Assembly (NCBI GenBank): GCA_016124945.1
Contig: WGMT01000056.1
Span: forward strand, 1-64,000
DNA from: a bacterium
GTDB taxonomy: Bacteria; Chloroflexota; Anaerolineae; Caldilineales; Caldilineaceae
Direction: 5' to 3'
DNA length: 64,000 nt
The translations under genes were made by a program, and so were the position numbers. This document shows positions 52,887-60,916 of this stretch, piece by piece. The notes below the pieces were generated by a model, which saw only the letters and a list, made by a program, of their open reading frames with translations, searched no databases and was not told the origin of the DNA. Numbering within the stretch: the first letter of the stretch is position 1; the number at the start of each line of letters is the position of its first letter.

Positions 52887-55025
52887 TTACGGTGTAGAAA
52901 AGAGCGCAGGCAAGAATGTTCGATGGCTTGCCTGATCTGCTGTATCGGGTGAGGCAGGCTCCTCATCGGGTACTGTTTTTTCATCGGGTGTGGCATCATC
53001 TTCCACGACTTCGATGTCGATCTCTTCTTCAACCCAGGTCGTAGACGAAATTGTGGTGATCGCCGAAGTTGATCCAGCCCAGGCGTAGCCGCCACCCGAC
53101 CAGGCATAGCCGCCACCCGACCACGCATAACCACCACCCGACCACGCATAACCACCGCCGGACCAGGCGTAGCCGCCGCCGGACCAGGCGTAGCCGCCGC
53201 CCGCCCAGGCATAACCGCCGCCTGCCCACACCTTTGTACCCGCCTCCGAAGACTCTCCGCCCGCCCAAGAGAGGACATTCTCATCTACAGCCAATCTTTC
53301 GGCGAAGGACGCCAGCAACGGTTCTGCGGCTTCTCGGCTAAGCCAGACCCGTTGCGCGTCGGCTACGCCCAGCGCATAGAGCGTGCCGTCGTCCGCTTCT
53401 GCGTAGTAGAGAATGTTGTCGTCGGCTGTTTTCACACGCTGAATGGGGCCTTGATAGTGATAGGCGAAATCCTCTTCGTCGTCTGCGCCGTGGGCGAGAT
53501 CCTGCAAAATGTCCATACCGGTATTGGCCGCCACATCCGCCGGAAAGTCACCCAGCACCGCGTCGGGCGCCCAGATGCGTCCTGCGCCCTGTTGGAGCAG
53601 GTTGTAGGCAAGTTCTTCCGCGGCGATGGCTGGTCGCGCCGATGTCATCAGGCGGAATTTCACTTCGTCAGGGGTGAGATCGGGGTTGGCTTGTAGCATC
53701 AACGCCACCACGCCCGACGTCACCGCGGTGGCCATGCTGGTGCCGCTCATGCTAAAGAGATCTTCGCTCAGCGCGTAGTCTGGGTGGTTGACCGCTAGGT
53801 AGGCCGACGCTTCGGCATCGTCTTCTGCGTTGTACATAAACGAGACGATGCTGCTACCTGGCGCAAGCACGTCGGGTTTGATGAAGCCGTCGGCTGTGGG
53901 GCCGGTAGCCGACCAGTTCGGGAGAACATCGTCGCTGAAATCGCCGGCGGTGGTGCGGGTGTTTAGCCCACCGACGGTGATGATGTAGGGATCGTTGCCG
54001 GGTGTGGTAATCGTTTCGGCGTTGGGGCCTTCGTTACCCGCCGCCGCAACCACCACGAATCCTTGCGCCCATAGGGCCTCGACGGCGCGATTGAGTGGAT
54101 CCACAAAATAGGGGACAGTCGCCGTTGCGCTCAGGCTGAGGTTGACAATGCGGATGTTGTACTTCTTGTGTACGACAGTCACCGCTTGCAGCGCCTCGAT
54201 GATCTGTTCATAGCTGCCCACGCCCTGTTCCGTCAGCGCGCGGAAGCTGATGATCGTGGCGTCAGGCGCGATGCCTAAATAGGCGCCGCTGGCTGAGTCC
54301 TGGAAGCCATTGCCGATGATCCCCGCGATGTGTGAACCATGTCCGAAGAGGTCGCGGGCATCTTTTGATTTCTGAAAGCAATAACCATCGATTTGTCTTG
54401 AGCATGATTCATCCTCACTGAAATCGAACTGACCTTCGTAATCGAATACAACTTCGCCGTCGGTCTGCTCTACCAACTTTTTGTAAAAGGTGATGCCTGA
54501 ATCGATAACGGCGACGCCGATGCCCCGACCTGTGAACCCCAAATTGTGGAGTTCATCTGCCCCTACGTCCTTGGCTACGGGCCAGGCGAGGTCTGTTTCT
54601 TGGCCTGGCTTCTTCAGATCGGCAGCGCTGTGTTGTTTGTGGAATGTGCTGCTGGTTGTCACCTGCTTATTTTGAACAACTGAGTGTACAGAGGGCATCG
54701 CCGCCAGTTGACCGAGCGCCTCTGCAGAGATCGTCGCACCGACGGCATTGATCAGCCATAGGTCGCTGGTCACTGCGCCGCCGACTGCGTCAATGGCCGC
54801 TGCTGCAACCGCCGAATCGTCGGCGGTGACCAAAACAGACAATGCCCCTGTCTGTGTTGTCAACGCCGGATCAACATAGGCTGCTGTCATGTCACTGTGC
54901 TGCGCCTGCAGCCATCCGTTTAGCGAAAGAACAAAGCCGAAGACCAAAACAATGTAGAAACCTCTGCCCCGAGAAAATAGACTGGATACGGTTCTGGATA
55001 GGGAAAGTTGAAGCTGGAAACACAT
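52887..55025 (-). CDS. Subtilisin-like S8 protease with GGGYAWS repeats
   Basis: 712 residues. A signal peptide (hydrophobic 22-38) is followed by an inhibitor_I9-like propeptide to about 120, then the S8 domain with Asp175 (VAVIDSGI), His229 (GHGSHIAG) and Ser430 (SGTSMATAV). After the catalytic core and an unrecognised 130-residue part, seven GGGYAW units stand (about residues 600-648), then an acidic tail rich in E/D. It should be secreted. The stop is only 19 bases from a long hairpin. It lies directly downstream of the second subtilase gene. Confidence 0.93.
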   Translation of the reverse strand: MCFQLQLSLSRTVSSLFSRGRGFYIVLVFGFVLSLNGWLQAQHSDMTAAYVDPALTTQTGALSVLVTADDSAVAAAAIDAVGGAVTSDLWLINAVGATISAEALGQLAAMPSVHSVVQNKQVTTSSTFHKQHSAADLKKPGQETDLAWPVAKDVGADELHNLGFTGRGIGVAVIDSGITFYKKLVEQTDGEVVFDYEGQFDFSEDESCSRQIDGYCFQKSKDARDLFGHGSHIAGIIGNGFQDSASGAYLGIAPDATIISFRALTEQGVGSYEQIIEALQAVTVVHKKYNIRIVNLSLSATATVPYFVDPLNRAVEALWAQGFVVVAAAGNEGPNAETITTPGNDPYIITVGGLNTRTTAGDFSDDVLPNWSATGPTADGFIKPDVLAPGSSIVSFMYNAEDDAEASAYLAVNHPDYALSEDLFSMSGTSMATAVTSGVVALMLQANPDLTPDEVKFRLMTSARPAIAAEELAYNLLQQGAGRIWAPDAVLGDFPADVAANTGMDILQDLAHGADDEEDFAYHYQGPIQRVKTADDNILYYAEADDGTLYALGVADAQRVWLSREAAEPLLASFAERLAVDENVLSWAGGESSEAGTKVWAGGGYAWAGGGYAWSGGGYAWSGGGYAWSGGGYAWSGGGYAWSGGGYAWAGSTSAITTISSTTWVEEEIDIEVVEDDATPDEKTVPDEEPASPDTADQASHRTFLPALFSTP
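53080..53226 (-). repeat. Seven 21-bp coding repeats (GGGYAWS)
   Basis: Seven in-frame 21-bp units differ mostly at silent positions. They code for a Gly-rich, Tyr/Trp-bearing heptapeptide, alternating A and S at the last position. Confidence 0.93.
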
Positions 55026-55179
55026 AATGCTTTTGCTCTCTTTGTTGTGCTCATTTTGGGGAATGCCGCATTTTTAGGAATACAGCATTCGTGAGCGTGC
55101 TTTGTAAATGTCATTTGCCGACACTGCATAGACAACACGAGGTGGGGGGCGTCCATAGACACACCCCACCTCGCCCGAA

Positions 55180-56745
55180 CTACTCACCCCAGTATTCGCT
55201 GTTCCAGTTCACTGAATTCCAGTTCACCGAGTTCCAGTTCACACTGTTCCAATTGACAGAGTTCCAGTTGACGGAGTTCCAGTTGACTGAAGTCCACGTC
55301 ACCGGCTGGGCGCCGCTCCACAGGAGTTGGCTGGCCTGTGTCCCCACGTTGGCCGCCTGGGTGGTGTTGCCATGTACGGCAGCGTAGACATCCAGGTAGG
55401 GGTAAGACGACTGACCAATGCTGATGGTGGAGCCGGTGTTCATCAAACGGTACTTCACCTGATCGGGGGTCAGGTTGGGTTCATCCTGGATCAACAGGGC
55501 AGCCGCACCGGCCACCACCGCCGACGCCATCGACGTGCCCGACATGCGGAAGTAGAAGTAGTTGCTTTCGCCAGGCGGCACAATGCGTCGATCCGGGTAG
55601 GTATTGGCGAGGACGCTATCAGGCTTGCCCATCAAACTCACCACATTGTGGCCAGGTGCAATGATGTCGGGCTTGGATACGCCCTCGGGGGTGACGCCGC
55701 GCGCGGTGTAGCCCATTAGTTGATCGTCGCTACGATCTTCGGTGCCTTTGTCGTTGGATGCGCCCACGGTGATCACAAAGGGATCGTTCCCCGGTGCGTA
55801 GACGTATTCGCTGCCGTTGCCGTTGTTCCCTGCCGACACCACCACAACAACGCCGTTGAACCAGAGAATTTCCAACGCCGCATTGAGCGGGCTGGTGTGG
55901 TATGACTCGGGCACGGTGCTGTTCAATGACAGGTTCACCACACGGATGTTGTGCTGATCTTTCTTGGCCAGCACCCACTGCAAACCGGCCACCACGTCCG
56001 ACATGTGGCTCATACCGTAGTCGTCGCTGATCTTTACGGTGAGCAGGTTGACGCCCGGCGCCATGCCCATGAAGCGTCCTTGTGAGAGCGCGCCGTTGCC
56101 GCCGATGGTGCCGGCCACATGGGAACCATGTCCATGATAATCGTCTGGGTGGTAGGCCTGGGAATTGCTGAACTGCACCCAATCGAGGATGCGCAGGTTA
56201 CCGCCGGCATCTTTGAAGTCGTCGTAGTCGGTGATGCCACTATCGACAACAGCCACGGTGACGCCACGTCCGTCAATGCCCTGCGCCCACAGATGGTCGG
56301 CGCCGGTGGTTTGCGGAAAAGCACTGGCATTGAAGTGTGTCTGCGCCAAACCAGCCGCCTGTGTGCTGGTGCTGACGACCGGTGCATCCAGGCTTACCCA
56401 CTCTACAACAGGCTTTGTGCGTAGATTGGGCACCTCACCGGCAGGCAGACGTAGCACAATGCTGTTGATAATCGAGAGATCGCGTACCAACGCTCCGCCT
56501 AAGTTGGCTGCGGCGGTTTCGGGGTCGGTTCCGTCGCTCAAGCGCACAATGATCCGCACCATCTCACCAGGAGCTTCGGCTGCCAATTGAATCAATGCCG
56601 GGTGAATACTCGCTCCCAAAGCCGGCTGCGATTGTGCCGCGCCTGGCAAAAAGCTCATACTGAATACCATGACAAGCACAAAGCTTAGCGCCAATAGTTT
56701 ATCTTTGGCATGCTTGATCTGTTTGGTTTGGACGCCTACATTCAC
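55180..56745 (-). CDS. Subtilisin-like S8 protease with SVNWN repeats
   Basis: 521 residues from a GTG start (AAGGAGACC seven bases upstream). A signal peptide (hydrophobic 17-36) and a propeptide are followed by the S8 domain with the Asp in VAVVDSGI, the His in HGHGSHVAG and the Ser in SGTSMASAVVAG. The last 40 residues consist of six SVNWN units ending NSEYWGE. It should be secreted. The next gene in the same direction is a second subtilase with a different aromatic tail, about 150 bases downstream, so the two may act on each other or on a shared target. Confidence 0.94.
   Translation of the reverse strand: MNVGVQTKQIKHAKDKLLALSFVLVMVFSMSFLPGAAQSQPALGASIHPALIQLAAEAPGEMVRIIVRLSDGTDPETAAANLGGALVRDLSIINSIVLRLPAGEVPNLRTKPVVEWVSLDAPVVSTSTQAAGLAQTHFNASAFPQTTGADHLWAQGIDGRGVTVAVVDSGITDYDDFKDAGGNLRILDWVQFSNSQAYHPDDYHGHGSHVAGTIGGNGALSQGRFMGMAPGVNLLTVKISDDYGMSHMSDVVAGLQWVLAKKDQHNIRVVNLSLNSTVPESYHTSPLNAALEILWFNGVVVVVSAGNNGNGSEYVYAPGNDPFVITVGASNDKGTEDRSDDQLMGYTARGVTPEGVSKPDIIAPGHNVVSLMGKPDSVLANTYPDRRIVPPGESNYFYFRMSGTSMASAVVAGAAALLIQDEPNLTPDQVKYRLMNTGSTISIGQSSYPYLDVYAAVHGNTTQAANVGTQASQLLWSGAQPVTWTSVNWNSVNWNSVNWNSVNWNSVNWNSVNWNSEYWGE
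55199..55290 (-). repeat. Six 15-bp coding repeats (SVNWN)
   Basis: Six in-frame 15-bp units, diverged at third positions, encode a Trp- and Asn-bearing pentapeptide at the C-terminal end of a subtilase. Confidence 0.9.
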
Positions 56746-56782
56746 AATGGTCTCCTTGATACATGTGCAAACGGGCTAAATA

Positions 56783-58270
56783 TTAATTAATTACTGCAAT
56801 TTTGGGAGCTTCTAAGGTATGGCTTCGTTTTGCATACAAACGGTTTGCAAGCGTTTCCGAAATGCCACTTGTTGTCAGCGCATTAGCAACGGATCCTGCA
56901 TTGTTTGTGAATATCTGTTCACCTTCTTCCTTTGCCAACGCCACAAAATAAGCGGCAATTTCCGGATCAAACTGTATGCCGGCGCAGCGTTTCACTTCAG
57001 CTACGACATCGTCCAGGCTAAGCGCCGCCCGGTAAGGACGGTCGGACAGCATCGCCTCAACCGAGTCGGCCACACAGAGGACACGCGCCAACAACGGAAT
57101 CTCTTCACCCATCAACCCATCGGGGTAACCGCGACCGTCCCATCGTTCATGGTGATGGCGCACTAGCGGCGTCAGATCTTGCAATCCCTGCATCTGGCTC
57201 ACAATTTCGGCGCCGATGACCGGATGTCGCTTCATCAAAGTGAACTCTTCGTCGGTCAGCCGGTCGGGTTTGCTCACAATGGTGTCGGGGACACCCACCT
57301 TGCCCAGATCGTGGACCAGCCCACCACGCGTCAATAAGTCCATTTGATCATGGCGCAGACCCATGCGCCGCCCGATTGCCTGAGCATAGGCTGTTACTTG
57401 ATTTGAGTGTCCGTAGGTGTACTTGTCGTCGGCGTCGATGATCGAGCCCAGCGTCTTCAATAAATCGCGGTTGACCTTGTCAAGATCCTGATTGGCCTTC
57501 TCCAGCTCGGCTACATATTGGCGAATGTTATCGGCGTAGAGGCGGAACGCATATCCTGTGGCGCCAACGGGCAAAAAGGTAAGCAGCAAGCCGCCGATGC
57601 CGAAGGTGCCGTAGGCAAGGGCGATGATGCCGCCGCCCACTACGCTCCCCGCCAGCGTCACCGGCACCGTCCATTGGAAGTCTTGTTGCCAGATTTGCAG
57701 CGGACGGCGGCCGCTTTGCAGCGAAATCACACCGATGAGGATGAGCAGGTTGATCGCGATGTCTGCTGCTGCGCTGAACATCAACGGGATCAAACTGGTG
57801 GCCCAGTGGATCGTCCCGACGGTGCCGCCGAGTTGCACATAGAGCACGCCGGCGCCGGTGGAGCCGATGACCCACATGCCGGTGTTGAACACAAACTTCT
57901 GAAACCAACCGGCCCGATTTTCAATTTGTTGATCCTGATCAAACAAGCCATGTATGGTGGCGGCAATGCCGGTGGAAAGGTGAATCAAAGCGCCGGCCAT
58001 CGGACCAAAAGAGAGAATTCCGGCCAGCGCAACAATACCCGAAACCGACACCCGGCTCTGTCGGCTGCTGAGGAAAAGTTCAACGCTCATCAGTTCTGCC
58101 ACCGCAGCAATCAATGCAAATGCAACCAGGCCTACCAGATCTTCAGGAACGAAGAAAAAGTAAGCCGAAAGCAGACACAATCCACCGGTCATGGCGACGA
58201 AACTAATGTAGTAGGGCACCCACTGGCGTAGTGACTCTACTGTTGCGTCCCGTCCTGCTTTTGCCAACAT
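56783..58270 (-). CDS. HD-GYP phosphodiesterase with membrane sensor domain
   Basis: 495 residues. About seven to eight helices (residues 20-245) make an MASE-type membrane sensor, then a short coiled coil (VAELEKANQDLDKVNRDLLKTL) leads to the HD-GYP domain: HSNQVTAYAQAIG, the HD pair in RGGLVHDLGKVGVPD, KRHPVIGAEIV, HHHERWDGRGYPDGL (GYP motif) and RVLCVADSVEAML. It should hydrolyse cyclic di-GMP on a membrane or respiratory signal. The start at 58270 has GGGGG upstream; a first ATG at 58324 has none. Confidence 0.93.
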   Translation of the reverse strand: MLAKAGRDATVESLRQWVPYYISFVAMTGGLCLLSAYFFFVPEDLVGLVAFALIAAVAELMSVELFLSSRQSRVSVSGIVALAGILSFGPMAGALIHLSTGIAATIHGLFDQDQQIENRAGWFQKFVFNTGMWVIGSTGAGVLYVQLGGTVGTIHWATSLIPLMFSAAADIAINLLILIGVISLQSGRRPLQIWQQDFQWTVPVTLAGSVVGGGIIALAYGTFGIGGLLLTFLPVGATGYAFRLYADNIRQYVAELEKANQDLDKVNRDLLKTLGSIIDADDKYTYGHSNQVTAYAQAIGRRMGLRHDQMDLLTRGGLVHDLGKVGVPDTIVSKPDRLTDEEFTLMKRHPVIGAEIVSQMQGLQDLTPLVRHHHERWDGRGYPDGLMGEEIPLLARVLCVADSVEAMLSDRPYRAALSLDDVVAEVKRCAGIQFDPEIAAYFVALAKEEGEQIFTNNAGSVANALTTSGISETLANRLYAKRSHTLEAPKIAVIN

Positions 58271-58324
58271 GAAACCCCCAATTGATGCAGATGAGTCCGT
58301 TGTATAGAATATCGGCCTCGTCAT

Positions 58325-58706
58325 TCATTTAATTGATTACTTTAACCTGACATATCATCTTTTACTTTCTGTATGGTTTCGATGTGCCATTTGTTTATGG
58401 TAAGTAAGTTTGTTTGTGGGGGGGCACTGCGGAGTACCGGGAAAACTTAGTGCTTGTGGTAGTACCAATTGATGCCACTGAGCGCCAAAGATGTGTAGCC
58501 ACCAGGTAAGGTGAGAAATGTAGATGGATGTGGATCGGCAGCTTTGACCCTCCATAAACAAAGTTGTGGGTTGTGTGCATGTGGACGTAGTCGTCACATG
58601 CGCACAACCCACAACTTTACTTGTAGCGTATGAAATATGGCGTTAGGAACTCTCTAGAGGACGGTATTTCCGCACAGAAGTTCTGGCAAAATAGCCGAAG
58701 AGAGGA
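58325..58706. other. Intergenic region with one hairpin, no gene recognised
   Basis: About 380 bases between the HD-GYP gene and the DUF6069 gene, both on the minus strand. Apart from the hairpin at 58560 there is only AT-rich sequence and a G-run (GTGGGGGGG near 58417). Short open frames here have no recognisable content. Confidence 0.5.
58560..58618. repeat. 24-bp stem hairpin (GTTGTGGGTTGTG)
   Basis: Arms at 58560-58583 and 58595-58618 pair over 24 bp with one G-T pair and an 11-nt loop. The arm contains GTTGTGG and GTTGTGT, again close to 7-mers. It lies after the DUF6069 gene on the minus strand. Confidence 0.8.
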
Positions 58707-59123
58707 TTAGGAATGTTTTGTGAGGAAGTACATCACAGGCAGGCCAACAGCCAGGTGCATAATCTCTAGGATCATGACATTGCCAAATTGGGGAGCAGCC
58801 AGGCCTAAGGGCGTCGCGGCCATGACAATCAACGCGATCGAGGCAATAATCGCGAAGGTGTGGTTGGCACGCGCCACCGGCTTGACGAAACGAGTCAGCG
58901 CAAAGTAGATCAGCGCGCCGATAATCGACGGCCCGATGCTGAAGAGCAGCACGGGGAGAAGCGTGATCTCTGTGCCCATGGATGTGAGCGCAGGCAACCA
59001 GCCGGCGCTGGTGGCGATAAAATAGAGGACGACGTTAATGGCAATTGCTACGCCTATCCCAATACCAGCGGCGCGGGCAACGGAGGCAAACGTAGGTTGG
59101 GGTGATGCGATAGCTGTGGTCAT
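58707..59123 (-). CDS. DUF6069-like small membrane protein
   Basis: 138 residues with four helices (about 21-40, 52-72, 85-103 and 110-132) and short loops. The spacing VLYFIATSAGWL ... LPVLLFSIGPSIIGALIYFAL ... FAIIASIALIVM resembles small four-helix proteins grouped as DUF6069 in Actinobacteria and Chloroflexota, with no known function. It is probably a single gene, with a ribosome site upstream of 59123 and a hairpin downstream. Confidence 0.7.
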   Translation of the reverse strand: MTTAIASPQPTFASVARAAGIGIGVAIAINVVLYFIATSAGWLPALTSMGTEITLLPVLLFSIGPSIIGALIYFALTRFVKPVARANHTFAIIASIALIVMAATPLGLAAPQFGNVMILEIMHLAVGLPVMYFLTKHS

Positions 59124-59237
59124 GGTTGTTCCCTTTGTGACAGATGGAAAAATGCCCCGGTAAATCGAGCACTACGATTTTTGTAGTGTAGCACTCGGCA
59201 GGGGGAACTCTGTATGCTTTTTCTCTTTGTTTTGAAA

Positions 59238-59269
59238 CAAAAAAACCGTCAGGTTGTCGAACCTGACGG
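59238..59269 (-). terminator. Terminator of the sulfur-relay operon
   Basis: Read on the minus strand, CCGTCAGGTT / AACCTGACGG has a 4-nt loop and is followed by TTTTTTTGTTTC, after the DUF442 gene. Confidence 0.92.
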
Positions 59270-59292
59270 GGTGGAGAGAACGCCGCCGTTTG

Positions 59293-59802
59293 CTAGGCAA
59301 CATTGGCCCGTTCTCCCACACGTTCAAAGTAATCATCCGCGCAAAAAGTGAAGACGTCCATGCTCTCTTCTGTGTAACCGGCGGAGCGAAGTTCCGCTTC
59401 GGCGACGTCGCGGCTCCACCCCTGGTTGATGATACGGTGCAGCATCCACAACAGCGCCACCCGCGAACCACTGCGACAGTGAATGTACAGCGCCTCTTTG
59501 CCCCCAATCGCATCTTGAAATTCTACAAGGTGTTGGGGTTCGAGTTCGTACGCAGGCAACGGAAGGTGCAAATAGTCTAAACCGGCGGCGGCGGCGTTGT
59601 TCGCCTCACGATCAGAACGTTCCACATCGCGACGCAGGTTGATCACCGAGCGCACGCCCTGCCGGGCCAGTTCGGGCAGATCCTCGGGTTGGGGCTGCCC
59701 GGCCAGGATCACCCCGTCGCCCACTGTATATTCCACAACCGTCCTCTGCGCCGCCACATGCTCTTGCAGCGATCCACAGCGGAATTCGTTGGCATCTGAC
59801 AT
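59293..59802 (-). CDS. DUF442 / Blh-type phosphatase-like sulfurtransferase
   Basis: 169 residues. The family is related to protein tyrosine phosphatases, with HCRSGSR at 108-114 carrying the catalytic Cys109 and Arg114. DUF442 domains are often fused to persulfide dioxygenase (Blh/BigR operons) and are thought to handle thiosulfate or persulfide. AAAGGAAA stands before the ATG at 59802. It is the last gene of a minus-strand operon with DsrE, TusA and a rhodanese-MBL protein, which supports the sulfur role. A strong terminator follows. Confidence 0.88.
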   Translation of the reverse strand: MSDANEFRCGSLQEHVAAQRTVVEYTVGDGVILAGQPQPEDLPELARQGVRSVINLRRDVERSDREANNAAAAGLDYLHLPLPAYELEPQHLVEFQDAIGGKEALYIHCRSGSRVALLWMLHRIINQGWSRDVAEAELRSAGYTEESMDVFTFCADDYFERVGERANVA

Positions 59803-59830
59803 AATCGTTTCCTTTGCTTCTTCGTGGAAC

Positions 59831-59902
59831 GGTGAATGGTGATTGGTGATTGGGGCAGAGGTGAGATCTGCCCCAATCACTAATCACCAATCACCATTCA
59901 CC
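59831..59902. repeat. Heptamer-arm hairpin with GGGGCAGA core (H8)
   Basis: The left arm (59831-59859) is made of GGTGATT words; the loop is 7 nt; the right arm (59867-59902) has one extra heptamer. The core GGGGCAGA / TCTGCCCC is shared with 14733. It lies inside the sulfur operon between the DsrE and DUF442 genes. Confidence 0.85.
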
Positions 59903-60501
59903 TAAATGAACAGCGTCACCTTCGATGCTGCGGCGTCGCCAAGGAAGGTAGCCACGCCGCCGTGCTCCATGCCGTCGATGAGTTCCTCGTCGCGGATGCC
60001 CAGCAATTCTTGAGACATGTCACAGGCTACCATGCGTACGCCGAACTCCTGGGCCATTTCCATAAACTCGGCCAGGGACATCACATCGTGGTCCTTCATG
60101 ATCTTGCGCATGATGGAGGCGCCGGCGCCGAAGAAGTTCATCTGCGACAGGTTCAACTGATCCGGCCCGGCGGGGAGCATGGCCGAGAAGGCTTTCTGTA
60201 CCGCGTTCTTGTCGGCAAACGTCTTCTGCTTTTTGACGACGTTCAGCCCCCAAAAGGTGAAGAACATGGACACTTGCATGCCCATGGCCGCTGCGCCGGT
60301 GGCAATGATAAAGGACGCGATCGCCTTGTCCATATCACCTGAGAAGACGACCATTGACACCCGATCCTCGATGGATTGGGCCGGTGCTTCTTCCAACTGC
60401 GCAACGCGCTTTTCCAGTTCATCGATACGGCTGAGCAGCGTCTGCGCCTCCAGCATCGTGTGTAAATTTTGACCGTTGGCCTTAACGTCGTGCATTTCCA
60501 T
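59902..60501 (-). CDS. DsrE/DsrF-like family protein
   Basis: 199 residues. A coiled-coil-like N-terminus (about 14-42) precedes the DsrE fold (VSMVVFSGDMDKAIASFIIATGAAAMGMQVSMFFTFWGLNVV) with a single conserved Cys160 in VACDMSQ. Such proteins carry persulfide sulfur between enzymes, usually with TusA. In this operon it stands between TusA and DUF442. It begins with an ATG 12 bases after AAAGGAAA. The stop overlaps the next repeat arm by one base. Confidence 0.9.
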   Translation of the reverse strand: MEMHDVKANGQNLHTMLEAQTLLSRIDELEKRVAQLEEAPAQSIEDRVSMVVFSGDMDKAIASFIIATGAAAMGMQVSMFFTFWGLNVVKKQKTFADKNAVQKAFSAMLPAGPDQLNLSQMNFFGAGASIMRKIMKDHDVMSLAEFMEMAQEFGVRMVACDMSQELLGIRDEELIDGMEHGGVATFLGDAAASKVTLFI

Positions 60502-60536
60502 GATCGACGGATTTCCTTTCGTGTTTGTGGTGGTGT

Positions 60537-60612
60537 GGGGATTAGGGATTTGGGATTAGGGGATTTCAGAAGCGTGACGCGATCCCCAGTCCCCAGTCCC
60601 TGATCCCCCAAT
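60537..60612. repeat. Word-repeat region with GATTTCAGAAGC core (H9)
   Basis: GGGGATTAGGGATTTGGG words at 60537-60558 are partly complementary to CCCCAGTCCCCAGTCCC at 60584-60600. The middle GATTTCAGAAGCGTGACG equals the core in H5 apart from two or three bases. It lies between the DsrE and TusA genes. Confidence 0.65.
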
Positions 60613-60613
60613 C

Positions 60614-60865
60614 CTACGCCGTGCGCTTGAGGTAGTGAACGTAGAGATCGGCGCCGTCTTCCTGCGCCGTCTCCTGGCCGATTAGTTGCACGTTCTTGGC
60701 CGTCTTGGCCCAACCCTGGAAGTCGGCGATGGATCCGCGATCGGTGGCGACAACCTTGAGCACGTCGCCCACGGCGAGGTTGTTCACGGCCTTGCGGCTC
60801 TTCACCAGCGGCATCGGGCACTTGGCCCCCTTGACGTCAAGCAGTTCGTTGAATTCGACAGACAT
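60614..60865 (-). CDS. tusA: TusA-family sulfur carrier
   Basis: 83 residues with the family's C-P-x-P at the start of helix 1 (Cys16 in KCPMPLVKSR), and strand KVVATDRGS. It accepts a persulfide on the cysteine and passes it to partners such as DsrE. AGGAG stands ahead of the ATG. It is preceded by the rhodanese-MBL gene and followed by DsrE, a classic sulfur-trafficking order. Confidence 0.95.
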   Translation of the reverse strand: MSVEFNELLDVKGAKCPMPLVKSRKAVNNLAVGDVLKVVATDRGSIADFQGWAKTAKNVQLIGQETAQEDGADLYVHYLKRTA

Positions 60866-60916
60866 GGTGGTTTTTCTCCTGAATGGTATGATTTTGTGTA
60901 GTTTCTTGCCTTCTTC

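Noticed and set aside
57518..58231. 237-codon plus-strand frame, K/H/D/N-rich
   Set aside because: Antisense to the HD-GYP protein; no domain.
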